Source of the DNA: Microbacteriaceae bacterium
GTDB taxonomy: Bacteria; Actinomycetota; Actinomycetes; Actinomycetales; Microbacteriaceae
DNA: 10,475 nt
Assembly: GCA_947455385.1 (NCBI GenBank)
Contig: CANGNR010000035.1
Location: forward strand, 1-10,475
Direction: 5' to 3'
The position numbers were made by a program, and so were the translations under genes. The notes under the pieces were generated by a model. The model did not search any database, was not told the DNA's origin, and saw only the letters and a program-made list of their open reading frames with translations. Positions 6,624-10,475 of the stretch are shown in pieces (within the stretch, counting starts at the first letter, position 1; each line of letters opens with the position of its first letter).

Positions 6624-6904
6624 CAAGCCAAATACAAACCTAGGCAGGGAAGCAGCAGTGCACCTGTCGCAATAAGTGACCAAAGACGAATTCGCAACCA
6701 TGCTCTCGATGGATGTTCAGCATCGAAAAGCTCATAGTGTGCGAAACAGCACACCGCAGCCGAGCTCACAAGAGCTGTGCCAAGTACCTGGTTCAAGATG
6801 GCTGTTGTATTCGAGTAAAGAGCAAAAAGTGCCTGCCAAACCACGAATGCGATGAGGGCTAGCACGACCAGCCGTCCAAACCACTTCTCTTCCCCTGAAG
6901 TCAT
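6623..6904 (-). CDS. Small predicted membrane protein, function unknown
   Basis: I do not recognise this 93-residue protein. It begins MTSGEEKWFGRL and is mostly hydrophobic, with three likely membrane segments: about residues 10-31 (VVLALIAFVVWQALFALY), 35-57 (ILNQVLGTALVSSAAVCCFA) and 72-92 (LWSLIATGALLLPCLGLYLA). Charged residues (HYELFDAEHPSRAWLRIR) lie in the second loop. It fills an otherwise empty 500-base interval, and no competing ORF on the other strand looks better. A TATTGT box sits six bases before the ATG, as at other putative leaderless starts here, which favours a real gene. It converges with the phosphatase gene, so a link with the transporter operon is not implied. Confidence 0.6.
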   Translation of the reverse strand: MTSGEEKWFGRLVVLALIAFVVWQALFALYSNTTAILNQVLGTALVSSAAVCCFAHYELFDAEHPSRAWLRIRLWSLIATGALLLPCLGLYLA

Positions 6905-6910
6905 ATCCCA

Positions 6911-6940
6911 ACAATAGAGAGTCCCGTGGCTATCGGATAG
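6911..6940 (-). promoter_or_regulatory. Possible promoter of the small membrane-protein gene
   Basis: TATTGT (complement of 6911-6916) is followed by TGGGAT and then the ATG, which would give a leaderless transcript. The -35 is poor. A perfect inverted repeat CTATC-G-GATAG (6930-6940) covers the -35 position. On the minus strand the heptamer TCTCTAT occurs twice, 22 bases apart, the second copy running into the -10. Confidence 0.3.
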
Positions 6941-7062
6941 AGAATCGGGCGCGTCTGCTGAGGGACCTTATGAAAGCCGATTCTGGTCATCTTGTGCTGG
7001 GCACAATGTCTCTAGACTCCGGCCGAGAGCGAGCCGGTTTGTTGTCACTGGTTCGCTTGAGC
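6941..7062. other. Intergenic stretch without a supported gene
   Basis: This stretch lies between the promoter of the small membrane-protein gene and the tRNA terminator. I see no gene in it. A short hairpin CCGGC/GCCGG (7019-7023, 7033-7037) is present but serves no visible gene. A plus-strand ORF starting at 6970 is treated as spurious because it runs through the terminator into the tRNA-Val(GAC) gene. Confidence 0.5.
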
Positions 7063-7102
7063 TTAAAAGTAAAAATCCCCAGTCGCGAGAACCAGGGATT
7101 TT
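7063..7102 (-). terminator. Intrinsic terminator of the tRNA Gly-Cys-Val cluster
   Basis: On the minus strand AAAATCCC (complement of 7095-7102) pairs with GGGATTTT (complement of 7072-7079) around a 15-base loop. T-rich sequence TACTTTT follows. It begins three bases after the last tRNA (Val-GAC), so it fits as the end of the tRNA transcript. Confidence 0.75.
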
Positions 7103-7104
7103 CG

Positions 7105-7176
7105 TGGACGATACTGGGATCGAACCAGTGACCCCTTCCATGTCAAGGAAGTGCGCTACCGCTGCGCCAATCGTCC
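7105..7176 (-). tRNA. tRNA-Val (anticodon GAC)
   Basis: This is a 72-base cloverleaf without CCA. The acceptor stem is GGACGAT/ATCGTCC with discriminator A. The anticodon arm is CTTCC-TTGACAT-GGAAG, giving anticodon GAC, which reads GUC and GUU. The T arm is ACTGG-TTCGATC-CCAGT. CCA is not encoded; the next bases are CGA. It is the last gene of the three-tRNA transcript. Its 3' half is nearly the same as that of the divergent tRNA-Val(CAC). Confidence 0.97.
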
Positions 7177-7189
7177 AGGCGGTGTTTCG

Positions 7190-7260
7190 AGGTGAAGACG
7201 GGATTTGAACCCGTGTAGACGGCTTTGCAGGCCGCTGCCTCGCCTCTCGGCCACTCCACC
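7190..7260 (-). tRNA. tRNA-Cys (anticodon GCA)
   Basis: This is a 71-base cloverleaf. The acceptor stem is GGTGGAG/CTTCACC with one G-U pair. The anticodon arm is GCGGC-CTGCAAA-GCCGT, giving anticodon GCA. The T arm is ACGGG-TTCAAAT-CCCGT. The discriminator base is U, the known cysteine identity base. CCA is not encoded. It lies 13 bases upstream of tRNA-Val(GAC) and 31 bases downstream of tRNA-Gly. Confidence 0.97.
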
Positions 7261-7291
7261 GTGCTTTACAAGGCCGTGGGCCTATCTTGCG

Positions 7292-7364
7292 AGCGGATGA
7301 CGAGATTCGAACTCGCGACCCTCACCTTGGCAAGGTGATGCTCTACCAACTGAGCCACATCCGC
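7292..7364 (-). tRNA. tRNA-Gly (anticodon GCC)
   Basis: This is a 73-base cloverleaf. The acceptor stem is GCGGATG/CATCCGC with discriminator U. The anticodon arm is TCACC-TTGCCAA-GGTGA, giving anticodon GCC. The T arm is CGAGT-TCGAATC, and the D arm contains GCTCAGTTGGTAGAGC. CCA is not encoded. It is the first gene of the minus-strand tRNA transcript, with a convincing promoter 25 bases upstream. Confidence 0.97.
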
Positions 7365-7389
7365 GTTGCACTCTTTCGAGCGCGTGAAA

Positions 7390-7418
7390 ACTCTAACCAA
7401 AATCGGGCTGCATTGCAA
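7390..7418 (-). promoter_or_regulatory. Promoter of the tRNA Gly-Cys-Val cluster
   Basis: TTGCAA (complement of 7413-7418) and TAGAGT (complement of 7390-7395) stand exactly 17 bases apart on the minus strand, upstream of tRNA-Gly. The start would fall near 7383, leaving a 5' leader of about 19 bases to be removed by RNase P. This is the best-formed promoter in the window. Confidence 0.6.
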
Positions 7419-7442
7419 ACCGAAAGCGACACGTTGAGAGTT

Positions 7443-7451
7443 TGGTAGTCT
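7443..7451 (+). promoter_or_regulatory. Extended -10 promoter of tRNA-Val(CAC)
   Basis: TGGTAGTCT (7443-7451) fits the extended -10 pattern TGnTAnnnT. It would start transcription near 7458, four bases before the mature tRNA. No good -35 lies at 16-18 bases, as is usual for extended -10 promoters. It would also drive the small ORF behind the tRNA. Confidence 0.5.
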
Positions 7452-7461
7452 ATTTCGGCAC

Positions 7462-7533
7462 GGGCGTTTGGCGTAGTGGTAGCGCGCTTCCTTCACACGG
7501 AAGAGGTCACTGGTTCGATCCCAGTAACGCCCA
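7462..7533 (+). tRNA. tRNA-Val (anticodon CAC)
   Basis: This is a 72-base cloverleaf. The acceptor stem is GGGCGTT/AACGCCC with discriminator A at 7533. The anticodon arm is CTTCC-TTCACAC-GGAAG, giving anticodon CAC, which reads GUG. The T arm is ACTGG-TTCGATC-CCAGT. CCA is not encoded. It is divergent from the three-tRNA cluster. A start codon for a membrane protein follows after one base. Confidence 0.97.
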
Positions 7534-7534
7534 C

Positions 7535-7786
7535 ATGGACCTTGATCCGAAGAACCTCCCCCTGTGGCAAATCATTGTCACCAACATTTGGGGCATCCTG
7601 ATTTTTGCCGTTTTCGCCATCGCGATTGTCGTGCCAATCGTTGTAATTGCCAACAATATGCGCGATAAATGGCCCGACTGGGATACCAGGAAGCGCTTCA
7701 AAGTGATCGCCGAAACGTCGCTGATTCTCGGAATCATTGCTCTCGCGGCCTGGCGCATGAGCCTGCCGATTCTTGCCCCGCTCTAG
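7535..7786 (+). CDS. Small two-pass membrane protein directly behind tRNA-Val, function unknown
   Basis: I do not recognise this 83-residue protein. It begins MDLDPKNLPLWQ and has one long hydrophobic segment (about residues 12-40, IIVTNIWGILIFAVFAIAIVV). A charged loop follows (NNMRDKWPDWDTRKRFK), then a second hydrophobic segment (about 60-81, TSLILGIIALAAW). The frame is open further upstream, but only through the tRNA gene, so the ATG at 7535 is the sensible start. It lies one base after the tRNA discriminator base, with no Shine-Dalgarno sequence; the upstream bases are the tRNA acceptor stem. Expression must come with the tRNA transcript. It ends 21 bases before the convergent amt stop. 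The membrane-protein composition supports a real gene; its role is unknown. Confidence 0.7.
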   Translation: MDLDPKNLPLWQIIVTNIWGILIFAVFAIAIVVPIVVIANNMRDKWPDWDTRKRFKVIAETSLILGIIALAAWRMSLPILAPL

Positions 7787-7807
7787 ACCAAGCGAAGCAA
7801 CCAACCT

Positions 7808-9088
7808 TTAGCCGCGCCAGCTCCAGCGAGGGTCGGTTCCTGCGTAGGCCGTTTCACCGTGCTGCACAAGGTCAACACCAGCGATTTCATCCGTGCTGGT
7901 GACTCTGAAGCCCATGGTCTTCTGGATCAGCCAGGCGATGACGTATGCGCCTATGAACGAGTAAAGCCCGACCACAATGACTCCGATAGCTTGCTTGCCT
8001 AATTGGGCTGGTCCGAAGCCGAGTGCCAATCCGTAGCCGGTGCCGAAGAGGCCGATGAAAAGTGTGCCGACGATGCCGCCAACCAAGTGGATGCCCACCA
8101 CATCCAACGAGTCGTCGAAGCCAAGGGTGTACTTGAGCTCAACTGCATAAAAACAGACAACGCCTACGACTGCTCCGAGAACGAGCGACCAAACCGGGGT
8201 CAAGAACCCACAGGATGGCGTGATGGCGACGAGACCAGCAATGGCGCCAGAGCCAAGGCCGATCGAGGTTGGTTTGCCGTGCTTGAACTTCTCGATGAAT
8301 CCCCAGGTGGCCATGGCGCCAACTGGAGCCGCGAGCGTGTTTACCCAGGCGAGCGATGCCGTGCCATCGGCGGCGAGCTCAGAGCCCGCGTTGAAGCCGA
8401 ACCAGCCGAACCAAAGAATGCCGACACCGATTAGAACTAGAGGCACGTTGTGTGGCGCGTGCATTCCCTTCATGAAGCCGAAGCGCTTACCGACAACCAG
8501 GGCGACGGCAAGAGCCGAGGCGCCGGAGGCGATCTCAACCACCGTTCCGCCAGCGAAGTCCAGCACACCGACATCCTTGACCAGCCAACCGCCATCGGTG
8601 ATCTTGCCAAAGGTGCCAGAGAAGTTGAAGATCCAACCTGCGACGGGAAAGTAGATGACCGTTGCCCAGAGTGCTGCGAAGACCATCCAGGCACCGAACT
8701 TGGCTCGGTCTGCGATGGCACCAGAAATTAGCGCGACGGTGATGATAGCGAAGGTGCCCTGAAACGCGGCAAACGCTAGCGGAAACGAGTCACTGGTGAG
8801 CGACTGGTGCACGATGTCGTTGAGAAAGAGCTTGTCGGCGTCGATGCCGAAAACGCCATCCCAGCCAAAGAAGTGACCAGAACCGGCGTTGCCGAAAGAC
8901 ATTGCGTAGCCGTAGACGACCCAGATTACGCCGATGAGCCCGAGCGAACCGAACGACATCATCATCATGCTGACGACGCTGGATGCGCGCACCAGGCCGC
9001 CGTAGAAAAAGGCCAGGCCAGGGGTCATGAACAGAACCAGAGCGGCGCAGATTAGCAGGAACGCTGTGTTGTCTTGGCTGTGAAGCAT
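7808..9088 (-). CDS. amt: Ammonium transporter (Amt/MEP/Rh family) with Glu at the first twin-His position
   Basis: This 426-residue, probably 11-TM trimeric channel-like transporter takes up ammonium. Family hallmarks are MTPGLAFFYGG (residues 21-31), SGAIADRAKFGAW (122-134), LDFAGGTVV (176-184), LWFGWFGFNAGSE (225-237) and GFDDSLDVVGIHLVGG (323-338). Asp177 corresponds to E. coli D160, and H334 to the second pore histidine H318. The first pore histidine (H168) is replaced by E185 (GAG at 8534-8536). The cytoplasmic tail DEIAGVDLVQHGETAY resembles the region that contacts PII proteins. It aligns without gaps to the neighbouring Amt up to at least residue 338. Only a weak GAAAG six bases upstream serves its ATG, and a terminator lies directly before it. 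No glnK gene is adjacent on the visible side. Confidence 0.95.
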   Translation of the reverse strand: MLHSQDNTAFLLICAALVLFMTPGLAFFYGGLVRASSVVSMMMMSFGSLGLIGVIWVVYGYAMSFGNAGSGHFFGWDGVFGIDADKLFLNDIVHQSLTSDSFPLAFAAFQGTFAIITVALISGAIADRAKFGAWMVFAALWATVIYFPVAGWIFNFSGTFGKITDGGWLVKDVGVLDFAGGTVVEIASGASALAVALVVGKRFGFMKGMHAPHNVPLVLIGVGILWFGWFGFNAGSELAADGTASLAWVNTLAAPVGAMATWGFIEKFKHGKPTSIGLGSGAIAGLVAITPSCGFLTPVWSLVLGAVVGVVCFYAVELKYTLGFDDSLDVVGIHLVGGIVGTLFIGLFGTGYGLALGFGPAQLGKQAIGVIVVGLYSFIGAYVIAWLIQKTMGFRVTSTDEIAGVDLVQHGETAYAGTDPRWSWRG

Positions 9089-9103
9089 CTATAACTTTCG
9101 GGC

Positions 9104-9145
9104 AAAAAGAAAAGTGGAAGGGCCCCAATGGGACCCTTCCACTTT
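9104..9145 (-). terminator. Strong intrinsic terminator between the two amt genes
   Basis: On the minus strand a perfect 12-bp stem, AAAGTGGAAGGG (complement of 9134-9145) with CCCTTCCACTTT (complement of 9111-9122), closes a short loop. CCC/GGG pairing within the loop can extend the stem. A T-rich tract TCTTTTT follows. It starts 17 bases after the stop of the upstream amt gene and ends about 15 bases before the start of the downstream one. Confidence 0.9.
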
Positions 9146-9161
9146 AACCCTTGTTCGTTGT

Positions 9162-10430
9162 TTAGACGCGGTCGCTGCCGAAGGCGTATGCCTCTTCGCC
9201 GTGAACCACGGTGTCGATGCCAGCGATCTCGTCTTCAGCCTTGACTCTGAATCCGATGGTCTTCTCGACCAGGAGGCCGATGACGTAGGCGCCGACGAAG
9301 CTGTAGAGCAGAACCGCTCCGGCTCCCCATGCCTGCATCAAGAACTGGTGCCATCCGAAGCCAAGGGCTGCGCCGACGCCGCGACCAAAGATTCCGATGA
9401 ACAGGGTTCCTACGATTCCACCGACGAGGTGGATGCCTACTACGTCGAGCGAGTCGTCGAATCCGAGAGCGAACTTGAGGTCGATTGCTAGTGCACAAAG
9501 GGCACCGGCGAGAACGCCGAGCAGTAGGCCCCACATTGGGTCGAGGATCTGACATGCGGGGGTGATGGCGACGAGGCCCGCTACTGCGCCAGAACCGGCA
9601 CCGATCGAGGTTGCCTTGCCGTGCTTGATCTTCTCAACGATGATCCAGCCGAGCATCGCTGCGGCGGGAGCCGAAAGAGTGTTGATGAACGCGATCGAGG
9701 CGCTGCCGTCTGCTGCTACCTCGGAGCCCGCGTTGAATCCGAACCAACCGAACCAAAGCAGTGCGACACCCAGGAGGGTCAGTGGCACGTTGTGCGGCTG
9801 GGTGATTCCCTTGCTGAAGCCAAAGCGCTTGCCTAGGACGATTGCAAGTGCCAGACCAGCTGCACCGGCGTTAATGTGAACCGCGGTTCCACCGGCGAAG
9901 TCGATTACGCCGAGGTCCTTGACGATCCAACCGCCGTCGATGATCTTGCCATCCTTGAGGGTGAAGTTGAAGACCCAGTTAGCAACTGGGAAGTAGACGA
10001 TGGTTGCCCAGATGCCCGCGAAGACCATCCACGCACCGAACTTGGCGCGGTCTGCGATGGCACCCGAAATAAGTGCGACCGTGATGATTGCGAATGTCGC
10101 CTGGAAGGCCACGAACGCTAGCGATGGGAAGGCGCCGGTTGGAGCCAGTGCGTCCTTCACCTGAGCGGCAAGGCCAATGTAGTCGGTGTCGATGCCAAAC
10201 CAACCGTCGATACCAACGAAGGTCTTGGTGCCACCGTTGGAGAACGCAATTGCGTATCCGTAGATAACCCACAGCACGCCAATCAGGCCGAGCGAACCGA
10301 AGCTCAACATCATCATGCTTACTACCGACTTGGCCTTGACCATGCCGCCGTAGAAGAACGCGAGTCCGGGGGTCATCAGAAGCACGAGTGCGGCCGTAAG
10401 CAATACGAAGCCGGTGTTTCCTTGATCCAT
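9162..10430 (-). CDS. amt: Ammonium transporter (Amt/MEP/Rh family), canonical twin-His type
   Basis: This 422-residue protein is a second Amt, lying upstream of its paralogue in the same orientation. It shares MTPGLAFFYGG (residues 19-29), SGAIADRAKFGAW (122-134), DFAGGTAVHINAG (177-189), LWFGWFGFNAGSE (225-237) and GFDDSLDVVGIHLVGG (323-338). Asp177 and both pore histidines, H185 and H334, are present, with the spacing of E. coli H168/H318 minus one residue. The tail DEIAGIDTVVHGEEAY is the likely PII contact region. The ATG has a good Shine-Dalgarno GAGGA (complement of 10435-10439) four bases upstream. A strong terminator follows its stop. As a canonical Amt with its own ribosome site it is probably the main ammonium uptake protein of the pair. 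Its promoter lies near or beyond the right edge. Confidence 0.97.
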   Translation of the reverse strand: MDQGNTGFVLLTAALVLLMTPGLAFFYGGMVKAKSVVSMMMLSFGSLGLIGVLWVIYGYAIAFSNGGTKTFVGIDGWFGIDTDYIGLAAQVKDALAPTGAFPSLAFVAFQATFAIITVALISGAIADRAKFGAWMVFAGIWATIVYFPVANWVFNFTLKDGKIIDGGWIVKDLGVIDFAGGTAVHINAGAAGLALAIVLGKRFGFSKGITQPHNVPLTLLGVALLWFGWFGFNAGSEVAADGSASIAFINTLSAPAAAMLGWIIVEKIKHGKATSIGAGSGAVAGLVAITPACQILDPMWGLLLGVLAGALCALAIDLKFALGFDDSLDVVGIHLVGGIVGTLFIGIFGRGVGAALGFGWHQFLMQAWGAGAVLLYSFVGAYVIGLLVEKTIGFRVKAEDEIAGIDTVVHGEEAYAFGSDRV

Positions 10431-10475
10431 AATTTCCTCATCTCAAGAAGATCGCCCAGGTTCGGGCACGAGACA
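10431..10475 (-). promoter_or_regulatory. Leader of the upstream amt gene, cut by the window edge
   Basis: This short leader holds the GAGGA ribosome site (complement of 10435-10439). I see no clear -10 or nitrogen-regulator site in the 45 bases available. Confidence 0.4.

Noticed and set aside
7019..7037. CCGGC/GCCGG hairpin followed by TTTGTTG on the plus strand
   Set aside because: The stem has only five pairs and no plus-strand gene lies upstream that it could terminate.
6970..7129. 53-codon plus-strand ORF starting MKADSGHLVLG
   Set aside because: It runs through the tRNA terminator hairpin into the tRNA-Val(GAC) gene and ends in the GSNQ-type tail that antisense tRNA reading produces.
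7266..7496. 76-codon minus-strand ORF
   Set aside because: It overlaps tRNA-Gly and tRNA-Val(CAC); the 'VAQLVEH...VASSNLVIRSQ' text is the usual spurious protein from a tRNA.
8003..8434. 143-codon plus-strand ORF opposite amt, and similar plus-strand frames at 8220-8654 and 9114-9491
   Set aside because: All are antisense to the two certain amt genes and have no hydrophobic or motif structure; the frames recur at matching places because the two genes are paralogous.
1..10475. CRISPR array, insertion sequence, phage or toxin-antitoxin system
   Set aside because: No regularly spaced repeats, transposase or integrase motifs, terminal inverted repeats or toxin-like small gene pairs were seen; the tRNA genes have no att-type repeat next to them.

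Overview
The window reads as chromosomal housekeeping DNA from an actinobacterium, probably a small-genome aquatic member of the Microbacteriaceae. The clues are protein sequences of actinobacterial type (ThrRS, PdxS, PdxT, YebC, Amt), a thrS-HIT-pdxST-yebC-ruvC gene order that is a shortened form of the one I recall from Mycobacterium, tRNA genes without an encoded CCA end, very tight gene packing, and several starts that look leaderless. The taxon is inferred from style; no marker gene here fixes it.

Layout. (1) Positions 1-5269, minus strand: one co-oriented block reading thrS, a HIT-family Ap4A enzyme, pdxS, pdxT, yebC, then ruvC, which leaves the window on the left. It covers threonyl-tRNA synthesis, dinucleotide turnover, pyridoxal phosphate synthesis, a YebC/TACO1 regulator and Holliday junction resolution. 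Three of the junctions are one-base stop/start overlaps. (2) Positions 5270-5360: a divergent promoter region with a small dyad. (3) Positions 5361-6568, plus strand: a VIT/CCC1-type metal transporter whose stop overlaps the start of a dual-specificity-type phosphatase. (4) Positions 6623-6904, minus strand: a small predicted membrane protein. (5) Positions 7063-7533: a tRNA cluster. Gly(GCC)-Cys(GCA)-Val(GAC) lies on the minus strand with a good promoter and an intrinsic terminator. Val(CAC) is divergent on the plus strand and is followed after a single base by a small membrane-protein ORF (7535-7786). (6) Positions 7808-10430, minus strand: two tandem ammonium transporter genes separated by a strong intrinsic terminator.

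The most interesting points are these. The downstream Amt paralogue carries Glu in place of the first histidine of the twin-His pore motif (codon checked), while its neighbour keeps both His. A membrane-protein start codon sits one base after the tRNA-Val(CAC) 3' end, so tRNA maturation itself could release a nearly leaderless mRNA. TAnnnT boxes recur 6-7 bases upstream of ATG codons that lack a Shine-Dalgarno sequence. A metal transporter and a phosphatase are translationally coupled. I found no CRISPR array, insertion sequence, phage gene or evident defence system. No stretch longer than 300 bases lacks a gene.
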